Part shown: positions 24,847 to 32,718 of the stretch, piece by piece
How positions within the stretch are numbered: the first letter of the stretch is position 1
How the letters are laid out: every line of letters begins with the position of its first letter
Source of the DNA: Mucilaginibacter sp. cycad4
GTDB taxonomy: Bacteria > Bacteroidota > Bacteroidia > Sphingobacteriales > Sphingobacteriaceae
DNA length: 64,000 nt
Direction: 5' to 3'
Assembly (NCBI RefSeq): GCF_034263275.1
Contig: NZ_CP139559.1
Span: 4,588,001 to 4,652,000, forward strand
Notes under the pieces: generated by a model
The model's input: only the letters and a program-made list of their open reading frames with translations
Database searches by the model: none
What the model was told of the DNA's origin: nothing
Made by a program: the position numbers and the translations under genes

Positions 24847-25624
24847 GGAGCTGGACAGGCTGTTTCAACAAAAGCTTGATGACCTGGAGATACAACCATC
24901 GGCCGGTGTATGGCAGGGCATCAGCTCCGAACTAAACGGCGATAAGCGCAAAAGAACATTATTGCTCCTGCTGAGCGCAGCAGCGGGAATTGTATTGCTG
25001 ATAACAGCCGGCATCCTGTTTATTCCGAAACAACCGGTTAAGGACAATGGCCAGCATCATTCAACCGAGATAGTTAAAACGCATGAAACGGTAAAACCGT
25101 CTGTTGCCGTTAAAGTTGAGCCCGTGGTACCTCCGGCCCCGGCTCAAAACAAAGTGCCTGCAAATCCGGTTATAGCTCCTGTTAACAATATAGCGCACGT
25201 TAATAAAACTAAACCCAATTTGACACCATTTGTACAACAGCCCGTAGTTACTGCCCAACCACCTGCAGCTGCCCATGCAGATGAGCCCTTATTGGCAAAT
25301 GCCCCTGCCGTAGATTATCATGTTGTTAAAACCGATGCCCCGGATACAGCAACAAGGATCAGCCCAAAATCAGCCATTATTAACAGCGAAAAAGTACAGC
25401 CTGTATTGATAGCGCAAACACTTGCCCAATCTGTCCCGGCAACTGCCAAACCTGTTAAAAAACATCGCATCCGCAGCCTCGGTGATGTTTTTAACGTAGT
25501 GATAGCAGCGGTTGACAAACGTAAAGACAAAGTGATTGAATTTAGCAATACCGACGAAGATGACGCCACCATTACCGGCTTAAACCTGGGCTTCATTAAA
25601 GTAAAAAAAGAGAAAGATAAATAA
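24830..25624 (+). CDS. Probable anti-sigma factor (single TM)
   Basis: About 264 residues from ATG 24830, preceded by GGAGG 14 bases upstream; it overlaps the sigma gene by 17 bp. The cytoplasmic N-terminal 40 residues (MQDKELDRLFQQKLDDLEIQ) precede one TM helix (LLLLLSAAAGIVLLITAGILFI). A long Pro/Ala/Val-rich periplasmic part follows (VVPPAPAQNKVPANPVIAPV). The C-terminal 60 residues are charged. The function is inferred from position and topology, as no anti-sigma domain motif is evident. Confidence 0.75.
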   Translation: MDMQDKELDRLFQQKLDDLEIQPSAGVWQGISSELNGDKRKRTLLLLLSAAAGIVLLITAGILFIPKQPVKDNGQHHSTEIVKTHETVKPSVAVKVEPVVPPAPAQNKVPANPVIAPVNNIAHVNKTKPNLTPFVQQPVVTAQPPAAAHADEPLLANAPAVDYHVVKTDAPDTATRISPKSAIINSEKVQPVLIAQTLAQSVPATAKPVKKHRIRSLGDVFNVVIAAVDKRKDKVIEFSNTDEDDATITGLNLGFIKVKKEKDK

Positions 25625-25657
25625 TATTTTAGCGAACGATAGATATACCACAACAAT

Positions 25658-26491
25658 ATGAAACGCCTTATTTTTACCATCATCATATGTTTTGCCGCGG
25701 GCTTTGTTTTTGCTCAAAGCACCCCTGCAGACTCTGCAAAAAACACCACGGATACTACCACCACCCATAACAAGCATGTTAAGGTAAAACTTGGCTTTGG
25801 CGATGATGTGCCGCAGGTAAACATTAACAGTAACGGACCTGATACCGCCTATCACGCACATAAAGCACCGGGCTTTTCATTCGGGGTAACCTTTTCAAGG
25901 ATCGACCTTGGCTTTGCTACTTTGATTGATAACGGCAGCTTTACCTTGTCAAGCAAAAACAAGTTCCTGAGCTATCGCCAGTGGAAAACCAGCAACTTTG
26001 GTTTTGATGTGCTGCAGTTTGGCTACCGCTTTAACAGCTCCTTCAAAATTTACGTATCCGGCGGTTTCGACTGGACACATATCCGCCTCCGTAACGATAT
26101 CACCATACAGCGTAACGCACCCGTGCTTACCTACGTTCAGGATAGTATCCACTTCAGCAAAAACCGCTTTTCATCAAGTTATCTGCGGATTCCCCTGTCA
26201 TTTTATTACCGCAGCCACGAAGACGACCGGGGGAATTACTTCAGGCTGGTTGCCGGACCGGAGATTGGCATCTTGCTTAACGGGCGTGTAAAACAGATCA
26301 GTGACGAAAACGGCAAACAGAAATTCAATGACGACTATCATTTTGCGAAACTGCGCAAAGGTGTATTTGTGCGCATGGGTTACGGCATCATGGGCCTGTA
26401 CGCCAAGTATTACTTCAACGATATGTTTGAGAACAGTCCCGATCAAAAAGGGTTGAGGAACTTCTCGTTTGGCTTGACGTTTGGCTTTTAA
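25658..26491 (+). CDS. Outer-membrane beta-barrel protein
   Basis: 277 residues with a cleavable signal peptide (MKRLIFTIIICFAAGFVFAQ). After a Thr/Asp-rich segment (TPADSAKNTTDTTTTHNKHV), alternating hydrophobic strands follow (FGFDVLQFGYRFNSSFKIYV, YLRIPLSFYYRS, LRKGVFVRMGYGIMGLYAKY), and the protein ends in FGLTFGF with a terminal Phe, as expected for BamA recognition. It is likely a small PorT/OmpA-type barrel. It is 33 bp after the anti-sigma gene and may be co-transcribed. Confidence 0.85.
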   Translation: MKRLIFTIIICFAAGFVFAQSTPADSAKNTTDTTTTHNKHVKVKLGFGDDVPQVNINSNGPDTAYHAHKAPGFSFGVTFSRIDLGFATLIDNGSFTLSSKNKFLSYRQWKTSNFGFDVLQFGYRFNSSFKIYVSGGFDWTHIRLRNDITIQRNAPVLTYVQDSIHFSKNRFSSSYLRIPLSFYYRSHEDDRGNYFRLVAGPEIGILLNGRVKQISDENGKQKFNDDYHFAKLRKGVFVRMGYGIMGLYAKYYFNDMFENSPDQKGLRNFSFGLTFGF

Positions 26492-26494
26492 ACA

Positions 26495-26609
26495 GAACCA
26501 TGATTCTGAACCATGATTTTCAGGATTCAGGGATTACCATGATAGATAAGTAGATAGATAGATGACCTGCTCTATCCAATAATCCTTAAATCAGGCAAAT
26601 CATGGTTCA
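26495..26609. repeat. Inverted-repeat element with ACCATGATT arms
   Basis: TGAACCATGATTTTCAGGAT at 26509-26528 faces TTAAATCAGG..AAATCATGGTTCA at 26585-26609. The middle carries a GATA-rich run (AGATAAGTAGATAGATAGAT). The motif CATGATTTTCAGGATT is of a type common in Bacteroidota intergenic regions. It ends seven bases before the -7 box of the next gene. Confidence 0.6.
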
Positions 26610-26615
26610 AACGTT

Positions 26616-26623
26616 TATCTTTG
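26616..26623 (+). promoter_or_regulatory. Candidate -7 promoter element, leaderless layout
   Basis: TATCTTTG matches TAnnTTTG exactly. The ATG of the ABC gene starts only seven bases after its G. A normal transcription start would fall on or next to the ATG, so the mRNA would have almost no leader. No clear -33 TTG is seen. Confidence 0.45.
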
Positions 26624-26629
26624 CCCCTG

Positions 26630-27628
26630 ATGTCAGAGATTCCTTTTTTGCAGGCAGTTGCAGTAAGTAAAATATACCCGGGAAAACAACAGGCCGGTGT
26701 AAAAAAAACCGGACTGGTCATTGAGCCGGGCAAGATCACAGCTATAATCGGCGAAAGCGGCAGTGGTAAAAGCACTTTACTCCGGTTGTTATACGGTCTG
26801 CTTTCTCCCGATGAAGGTACTGTTTACTTTAAAGGCGAACGCATTTGGGGACCTGAAGAAAAGCTGATCCCCGGTCATGATGCCATGAAAATGGTAACCC
26901 AGCATACCGATGATCTTAACCTGTTTGCCAAAGTTTGGGATAACGTAGCAGCTATGCTCCCTGCTACCAATCTTAAAGCCAAACAGGAGAAAACCGAAAG
27001 GGTACTTAGACAATTGAACATGCTTGCCATGGCCGATAAGCGTGTAGCCGACCTAAGCGGCGGCGAAAAACAGCGCGTAGCCATTGCCCGGGCCATCATC
27101 ACCCATCCGCAGGTATTACTGCTCGACGAACCGTTTAACCAGGTTGACACTTCATTCAGGGAAGGCTTACAGCATGATATCAGGCAGATAGTTAAAGAAA
27201 CAGGATTAACTGTGATCATGGTATCACACGACCCAGCCGAAGTGCTGTCCATGGCCGATGAACTTATCGTACTTAATAAAGGCGAAATAGTGGAGCACGG
27301 GGCACCTAAATCATTATACAAGCACCCTAAATATCTTTATACAGCCCAACTTTTGAGCAACTGCAATGTACTTACTGCCCATGAAGCACACCTTTGCGGT
27401 ATTGAGACATCAAAGGAATATGCCGTTATCTATCCTGAGCAGATCAAAATAAAGCTGATAGCCGCAGTAAAAAGCTGGGGTGTTAAGCAGGTACTGTTTA
27501 AAGGTTTTTATGAGGATCTGATCCTTGAGCATGGCGGTATTATTCTCCGGGTTTTGAGTGAAGAGACAGGAAAATATACTGAAGGGGATTTTGTGGCGGT
27601 AAGGGTGGAAAAGTATCTGGAATATTAG
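26630..27628 (+). CDS. ABC transporter ATP-binding protein
   Basis: 332 residues from ATG 26630. A TTG nine bases earlier is in frame but overlaps the -7 box. The Walker A is GESGSGKSTLL, the signature LSGGEKQRVAIARA, the Walker B VLLLDEPF, and the H-loop MVSHDPAE. The C-terminal 100 residues resemble the regulatory domain of PotA/FbpC-type importers (TOBE-like), possibly specifying metal or polyamine transport. No permease or binding-protein gene is adjacent, so the partner is elsewhere. Confidence 0.93.
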   Translation: MSEIPFLQAVAVSKIYPGKQQAGVKKTGLVIEPGKITAIIGESGSGKSTLLRLLYGLLSPDEGTVYFKGERIWGPEEKLIPGHDAMKMVTQHTDDLNLFAKVWDNVAAMLPATNLKAKQEKTERVLRQLNMLAMADKRVADLSGGEKQRVAIARAIITHPQVLLLDEPFNQVDTSFREGLQHDIRQIVKETGLTVIMVSHDPAEVLSMADELIVLNKGEIVEHGAPKSLYKHPKYLYTAQLLSNCNVLTAHEAHLCGIETSKEYAVIYPEQIKIKLIAAVKSWGVKQVLFKGFYEDLILEHGGIILRVLSEETGKYTEGDFVAVRVEKYLEY

Positions 27629-28036
27629 TAGAAAACTCGTTACCAAACTTCCGATTAAGGGTAAGAATATGCTTTAGTTGTACATAACATCATCGGCCCG
27701 CTCAATCGCCGCGGAGTGGCTGTTACTTTTGTCTTGACACAAAAGTAACCAAAAAGTCAAGTCAGCAGGGAGGCTTCTTTGCCGCACAGGCCTTTGCCCT
27801 GCAAACCGGACAGAACCACGGGCTGCAATTATTTTGCCCTGCTGCGCTCGCACTTTCCCCTCCCTTCTGCAAAAACTTGCTATGCCCTTTCCTGCGCTCA
27901 AGGCCACCATTGTTCTGCCCGCTTTCACCCGAAGCTTACCTGCTGACGGGAACGGAAAAGAATTTCCTACAAAAAATAAACCGGCGCCATACCTCGCGTT
28001 GGCAACCGGTTTCTTAAACGTATATTTAAAAAAATC
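27629..28036. other. Intergenic region with a perfect hairpin and a non-coding GC-rich stretch
   Basis: At 27722-27749 there is a perfect 11-bp hairpin (GTTACTTTTGT, loop CTTGAC, ACAAAAGTAAC), followed by CAAAAAGTCAAG. Positions 27760-27950 are GC-rich but have no credible gene. The segment ends with the terminator at 27978-28012. Confidence 0.55.
27978..28012 (-). terminator. Rho-independent terminator of the small exported protein gene
   Basis: AAACCGG and CCGGTTT arms with inner GCCA/TGGC form a stem. On the minus strand it is followed by TTTATTTTTTG. It lies 25 bp after the minus-strand gene at 28037. Confidence 0.75.
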
Positions 28037-28348
28037 TTAATTCCTTAAATTAAGGCTCAGCATTACGAGGTTCTTATTTTCGATATAAGCTGTGCGCTCG
28101 TTCAACCTATCAAGGACCTGATCAAGCGCCAGGCGGGTCTTTTTCTTTTTAATGTTGAGTTTGCTGTAAACTGTTTCCTCGTATATCAGCTTATTGTTAT
28201 CGTTATAAAACTTAATGGTTTGTACGCGGGGCAAATTAATGTTATGTTCAACCACCCAAAAACCGTGTGCGTTTGCTATTTTATTCTGAGCCTGCACTGC
28301 AGCTGCTGCAAATGCCAGGATACAAATTGTGATAATTAACTTTTTCAT
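28037..28348 (-). CDS. Small exported protein of unknown function
   Basis: 103 residues with a clear signal peptide (MKKLIITICILAFAAAAVQA, then QNK). The mature part (about 80 residues) is basic in the middle (KLNIKKKKTRLALDQVLDRL). It diverges from the LytS-type kinase at 28585, with the same layout (small exported protein opposite to LytS/LytTR) as at 2452. No domain recognised. Confidence 0.8.
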   Translation of the reverse strand: MKKLIITICILAFAAAAVQAQNKIANAHGFWVVEHNINLPRVQTIKFYNDNNKLIYEETVYSKLNIKKKKTRLALDQVLDRLNERTAYIENKNLVMLSLNLRN

Positions 28349-28584
28349 GGCCTTATTTTTAATTTATGAACTAAAATTAAAGGCTTATAAAATGTTATGA
28401 AAACAACATAGGCGCACTACCCCTCAATTAAGATAAACAGCGTTATAACACGATGAATAAACATTCAACCTCAAAAAGATACCGGAGTAGTTTAATTTTT
28501 GTAGTTCGTCATCAAATGATTGCAGTTTGTCGCAATTCATCTTAAAAGCAATTCAATTAAACTGTTTTGCAGTAAATTAGCTAT

Positions 28585-29700
28585 ATGAATAATGGTTTCG
28601 ATCTGATGCTCAATAATGTTAAGCTGCCACGCTTCTGGCAGCACGTGATATTTTGGGTGATCGTATCGTTTTTCATCACGACGCTTTATTCTTTCCAAAC
28701 TAATTTTTGGGTATCGTTTCGTAATAACCTTTTGTACATGCCCATTCAAATTGCTTACTACTATGCCATTGCCTACTGGTTGGTGCCTAGGTATGTTTTT
28801 GAAAAGCGGTATGTGATGTTCTTCCTGATGCTGATACCGCTTGTTTTTGCGTGTATGTTCATAAGCCGTACAATCGGGATCTTTTTTGTTGCCCCATACC
28901 TGATCCGGGTGATGCACGTAACTGATGCGGATTATATAGCATCTACCCATCGCCCGTTTTTTGAGCAACTAATGGACGGACAAAGCCTGGTAAACTCCTT
29001 TAAAGGCACCAACCTGTTCACGGGTTTTGTTTTGGCTATCAAACTATTTAAAATGTGGTACGAGCGTAAACAGGCTGCCCTCGAAGCCGAACTCAATGCA
29101 CTGAAAGCCCAGGTACATCCGCATTTTTTATTTAATACGCTTAATAACCTTTACTCTTTAAGCCTCAATAACTCACCAAAATCGCCGCAGGCCATTATTG
29201 GCCTGTCGGACCTATTGCGGTATATGCTTTATGAATGCTCGGATAATGAGGTTTCATTGGAGAAGGAAGTGTTTATGATGCAGCAGTATGTAAAGCTCGA
29301 AAAACTTCGCTATGAAGAGCGCATTGATATCAACTTTACCATCACCGGTAATTTAAAAGATAAAACCATAGCGCCGTTGCTGATATTGCCGTTTATTGAA
29401 AACGCCTTTAAACATGGCACCAGCGAACAGGTTGGCGCCACCTGGATCAACATTGATATCAGCGTTACGGTAAACCACTTTAAGCTTAAAGTGGCCAACA
29501 GCAAGCCTGAGCACCCGGTTGAGGTGGGCGATACACCCGGGCATATCGGGTTAAAGAATGTTACCAAAAGGCTTAACCTGCTTTACCCTCACAACTCGCG
29601 CCTGAAGATCGTAAACGAAGAAGATACCTTTTTTGTGGCACTTGACCTCGACCTGAAAATCATAAAACAATCTGCTGCACAACAAATGGTAACCGCATGA
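28585..29700 (+). CDS. LytS/YpdA-type sensor histidine kinase
   Basis: 371 residues. Four hydrophobic segments (about 19-34, 50-67, 77-102 and 134-145) precede the His_kinase box AQVHPHFLFNTLNNLYSL, with H180 as phospho-acceptor. The HATPase part has LLILPFIENAFKHG and GHIGLKNVTKRL. Its stop overlaps the next ATG (ATGA), so it is translated together with the LytTR regulator. The ligand is unknown. It is a paralogue of the pair at 443-2240. Confidence 0.94.
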   Translation: MNNGFDLMLNNVKLPRFWQHVIFWVIVSFFITTLYSFQTNFWVSFRNNLLYMPIQIAYYYAIAYWLVPRYVFEKRYVMFFLMLIPLVFACMFISRTIGIFFVAPYLIRVMHVTDADYIASTHRPFFEQLMDGQSLVNSFKGTNLFTGFVLAIKLFKMWYERKQAALEAELNALKAQVHPHFLFNTLNNLYSLSLNNSPKSPQAIIGLSDLLRYMLYECSDNEVSLEKEVFMMQQYVKLEKLRYEERIDINFTITGNLKDKTIAPLLILPFIENAFKHGTSEQVGATWINIDISVTVNHFKLKVANSKPEHPVEVGDTPGHIGLKNVTKRLNLLYPHNSRLKIVNEEDTFFVALDLDLKIIKQSAAQQMVTA

Positions 29701-30431
29701 AAATCCGCACACTTATAGTTGACGATGAACCACATGCCATTGAGGTGTTGAAAAACTATCTCGCGCGTTTTAGCGAAATGGAGGTTACCGCTACCTGCAA
29801 TGACGGTATTGAAGCATTTCGCCTGTTGCAACAAAAACCTATCGATCTGATGTTCCTCGATATCCAGATGCCCGGAATAAAAGGGACTGATCTGTTAAAA
29901 AACCTTAAAAATCCGCCTAAAGTCATTTTCACTACCGCCCATAGCGAATACGCGCTTGATGGTTTTGAGCTGAACGCGGTTGATTATCTGTTAAAGCCAA
30001 TCTCTTTCGAGCGTTTTCTACGTGCGGTAGATAAGATCTATCAATTGAACGAGCATAAAGGCAAACCTGTTATTACTCACGAAGAGCCAGTAAGCGATAC
30101 ACATACGTTCATTTATTTGAAGGTAGATCGTAAAACCATCAAGGTGAATATCAATGATATTTTATGGATAGAAAGCCTGCGCGATTATGTTAAAGTAGTG
30201 GCCGTAAACAACCAGGTTCATATCACCCGTCAAAAGATCAGCCTGCTTGAAGAGATGCTGCCCGAGAGCCGGTTCGTACGCATTCACCGGTCGTTTATAG
30301 TAGCGCTCAACAAAATAGATTCTTTCTATGCCTACAGCATGGACGTTGCCGGGCATGAACTGCCTATCGGCCGTAATTATAAGCAGGATGTTCAGAAAAA
30401 ATTGAAGAATGAACGGTTGCAGATGGGGTGA
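29697..30431 (+). CDS. LytTR-family response regulator
   Basis: 244 residues. The receiver has acidic residues in LIVDDEPHAIEV, D55 in LMFLDIQMPG and K in LLKPISFERF. The LytTR DNA-binding domain spans about 135-240 (LKVDRKTIKVNINDILWIES, ESRFVRIHRSFIV, HELPIGRNYKQDV). It overlaps the kinase gene by four bases. Its 3' end is 79 bp from IS copy 2. It has no other likely transcriptional partner beside the kinase. Confidence 0.95.
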   Translation: MKIRTLIVDDEPHAIEVLKNYLARFSEMEVTATCNDGIEAFRLLQQKPIDLMFLDIQMPGIKGTDLLKNLKNPPKVIFTTAHSEYALDGFELNAVDYLLKPISFERFLRAVDKIYQLNEHKGKPVITHEEPVSDTHTFIYLKVDRKTIKVNINDILWIESLRDYVKVVAVNNQVHITRQKISLLEEMLPESRFVRIHRSFIVALNKIDSFYAYSMDVAGHELPIGRNYKQDVQKKLKNERLQMG

Positions 30432-30549
30432 TGGACTTTAAGAGATAATTAAGCTTGTGGGTCAAAAATCATGTCAATTGCGACCGCAGCGCGGCAACCG
30501 CACGGAGGCATGTCTTGTCCTGAAATGAGTTTACACAAAAATAAACTAC

Positions 30550-30951
30550 ATGGAAAAGATCATTATTGATGGAAAAGGACATTATTCACTTGAATTTAAG
30601 CATTCAGTTATCAAAGAGTATTTGGCTGGCAGTGTTAGTCAAAAGGCGTTGTTGAGGAAATATGATATCAAGATACATAGTGGCATAACGCGTTGGATGC
30701 AGAAGTTAGGTTATGCAGAAGTTCCGGAAAAAGACAGATATTTGTCATCAGTAAAACCACTATCCTTGCCCGCAAAGAAGCCCCATAAAGATCCGCCTAC
30801 AGGTGCCTTGTCGCAAGAACAACAACGCATCAAAGAACTCGAACGTCAGCTTGAAGATGAGCAGCTTCGCAGTGAAATGTACAAGCGTATGATCGAGATT
30901 GCTGAACGTGATCTTAATATTCCTATCCGAAAAAAGTCGGATACCAAGTGA
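30550..30951 (+). CDS. IS3-family transposase OrfA (copy 2)
   Basis: 133 residues identical to the copy at 3049: a helix-turn-helix half and a coiled-coil half. The A-AAA-AAG slippery site lies at 30930-30936 and connects to orfB in the -1 frame. Confidence 0.9.
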   Translation: MEKIIIDGKGHYSLEFKHSVIKEYLAGSVSQKALLRKYDIKIHSGITRWMQKLGYAEVPEKDRYLSSVKPLSLPAKKPHKDPPTGALSQEQQRIKELERQLEDEQLRSEMYKRMIEIAERDLNIPIRKKSDTK

Positions 30952-31895
30952 TCCATGAGATGAAAGACATGTATACAAGGATCAGCCTTGTACGATTATG
31001 TCGGTTACTTGGTATTACCCGTCAGGCCTATTATCAGCACTTTTGGCAACAAGAAGCATCTGGAATAGAGGATACACTTATATTGCAGGAGGTTGTCAGC
31101 ATTCGCCAAGACCACCGGGCAATGGGTGGCAGGAAGCTTTATGAAAAGCTGCACCCTTTTTTGCTTGATCATGGCATTAAAATGGGACGGGATGCACTGT
31201 TCGACCTGTTGTCAGCTAATGGACTGTTAGTAAAGAAACGCCGCAGGCGGCATGTGACGACCTGGTCGGGTCACCGGTTCAACAGATGGCCGAATATCAT
31301 ACGCAGCCTGGAGGTCGTCAGGCCTAACCAACTGTGGGTAAGCGATATCACCTACTGGAAAGTAAAAGAAGAACATTTGTACATCAGTTTGATAACGGAC
31401 GCTTATTCGCACAAAGTAGTTGGCTATCATTTGGCTGATACCTTAGAAACGATCGAAACGATACAGGCCTTGAAAATGGCTTTAAAAGACCTGCCTGAAC
31501 AATTGCCGGAGGCACTTATACATCACTCGGACCGGGGAGTGCAATATTGCACAGAAAGCTATGTAAAGCTATTACAGGACAGATACATCAAGATCAGTAT
31601 GACCGAGAACGGTGACCCATTAGAGAATGCCGTTGCTGAACGAATGAACGGCATTCTTAAAGAAGAATATCTTAAGCATCACCGGCCTGAGAATAAGCAA
31701 CAAGCAAAACAATTACTGGATAGAGCTATCGAGTTGTATAACAAACACCGGCCACACTTCAGTATCGGTCTGCTAACGCCCCAACATGTGCATGATAAAA
31801 GCTTGCTACCTCAAAAATTGTGGAAGAACTATTATCGCAAAAACACTAACATTGTAAACGTATCACAGGACATCACTACACTTGTAAATACATAA
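30948..31895 (+). CDS. IS3-family transposase OrfB (copy 2)
   Basis: 315 residues with the DD(35)E triad D133, D195, E231. It differs from copy 1 only by Pro126 (RPNQLW), the residue usual in this family, so this is the more probably active copy. Start GTG overlaps the orfA stop. Confidence 0.92.
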   Translation: MIHEMKDMYTRISLVRLCRLLGITRQAYYQHFWQQEASGIEDTLILQEVVSIRQDHRAMGGRKLYEKLHPFLLDHGIKMGRDALFDLLSANGLLVKKRRRRHVTTWSGHRFNRWPNIIRSLEVVRPNQLWVSDITYWKVKEEHLYISLITDAYSHKVVGYHLADTLETIETIQALKMALKDLPEQLPEALIHHSDRGVQYCTESYVKLLQDRYIKISMTENGDPLENAVAERMNGILKEEYLKHHRPENKQQAKQLLDRAIELYNKHRPHFSIGLLTPQHVHDKSLLPQKLWKNYYRKNTNIVNVSQDITTLVNT

Positions 31896-31955
31896 CAGGA
31901 CTATCTCATAAAATGTAAACTTTTTTTAGGACGAGACAGCATATCAACGTCCCAT

Positions 31956-32356
31956 CAGGGTCTCTCGCAGAGGACCCTGAGGTATACGCCAAGCTGATTC
32001 GCCGTTCTGAGTATCCTGATAGATATTTAGAACGCGGTGAACCTCAGGGTCCTCTGCGAGTTTAAGTTAACCCACAAAATCTAAACGTGCACTAAGTAGT
32101 TGTTGAAAAGCAAGTTTACGATTACGAGACTCCGCTGGAGTCCAATATCTCTTTAAATTTTGTCTATAAACACGTGGCCTCTCTGAGGCCGTATAGCACA
32201 CCATCCATGCTGATTATATTATAAAATATTGCCGGCCCCAGCGGGGCCACGTGTTTATAGCCCTAAACGAGCATGTTTTTCGACTCCGTAGGTGCCGTGT
32301 TGAAATTATAAGGTTGGAAAATTTTGTGGGTTAACCTAAATCTGCGAGAGACCCTG
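31956..32356. repeat. BIME-like element next to IS copy 2, with its second hairpin split by a MITE
   Basis: One hairpin at 31956-31979 is intact (CAGGGTC..GACCCTG). Its inverted partner starts at 32045 (CAGGGTCCTCTGCGAG) and continues after the MITE at 32349 (AGACCCTG). The spacer is related to that at 4483-4543 in reverse orientation. Without the MITE this would be an element of about 120 bp. Confidence 0.75.
32061..32340. mobile_element. 280-bp MITE inserted into the loop of a REP-like hairpin
   Basis: The terminal repeats are TTTAAGTTAACCCACAAAAT on the left and, reverse-complemented, TTTAGGTTAACCCACAAAAT on the right (19 of 20). The flanks are direct duplications TCTGCGAG at 32053-32060 and 32341-32348 (8 bp). 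There is no transposase gene inside. The interior holds a perfect 16-bp inverted repeat, CTATAAACACGTGGCC at 32164-32179 and its complement at 32245-32260. It also holds the hairpins GGCCTCTCTGAGGCC and GGCCCC-AGC-GGGGCC, so the element is highly structured. Confidence 0.85.
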
Positions 32357-32410
32357 AGGGAACGTGCGCTTTGCCACTCAACAGGCATATCGACGAAACC
32401 CCTCTCTACA

Positions 32411-32674
32411 CCCTCCCAGGGCTACTGTGTGTACACATCTTTTAAATTCTATCAATAATTGAAAAAAATGTCATTTCGAACGAACCTGGTGGGAGAATTC
32501 GCGCAGGGGGTGAGGAGAAATCTTCTACGCCCTGCTTTTATTTTATAAGTATGATTGTAGAGCCTGATGTAGAAGATTTCTCTTTCGCCCCACTTCTTAG
32601 CCCGCCCCTGCTCAATCGAAATGACATTTTCTTTTATTTAAAAGATGTGTACACACTGTAGCTCCCAGGGAGGG
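32411..32674. repeat. Nested inverted-repeat element
   Basis: The outer arms are 32411-32447 (CCCTCCCAGGGCTAC..GTGTGTACACATCTTTTAAAT) and 32636-32674 (complement with small differences). Inside is a unit bounded by TGTCATTTCGA and TCGAAATGACA (32467-32628), the same ends as at 61042-61188 and 63490-63627. One repeat inserted in another, or a compound MITE, would explain it. Confidence 0.7.
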
Positions 32675-32718
32675 AATCGCACAAGCCTACTTTTTTTATC
32701 TCTTCTGAACAGCTCTTC

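Larger units (their letters stand above)
30511..31938 (+). mobile_element. IS3-family insertion sequence, copy 2 (1428 bp)
   Basis: The terminal inverted repeats and the gene pair are as in copy 1. The left flank ends GCA and the right flank starts GCA, consistent with a 3-bp target duplication. The right flank (31939-31983) is identical over 45 bp with that of copy 1 and leads into the REP-like hairpin. The element is 99.9% identical to copy 1. Confidence 0.93.

Noticed and set aside
26630..27628. ATPase partner of the FtsX permeases
   Set aside because: It is 12 kb away, has its own promoter, and its C-terminal extension looks like importer-type regulation rather than MacB/LolD.
27674..27928. 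Minus-strand frame of 84 codons in the GC-rich gap after the ABC gene
   Set aside because: It contains the GTTACTTTTGT hairpin and low-quality sequence; no signal peptide or motif.
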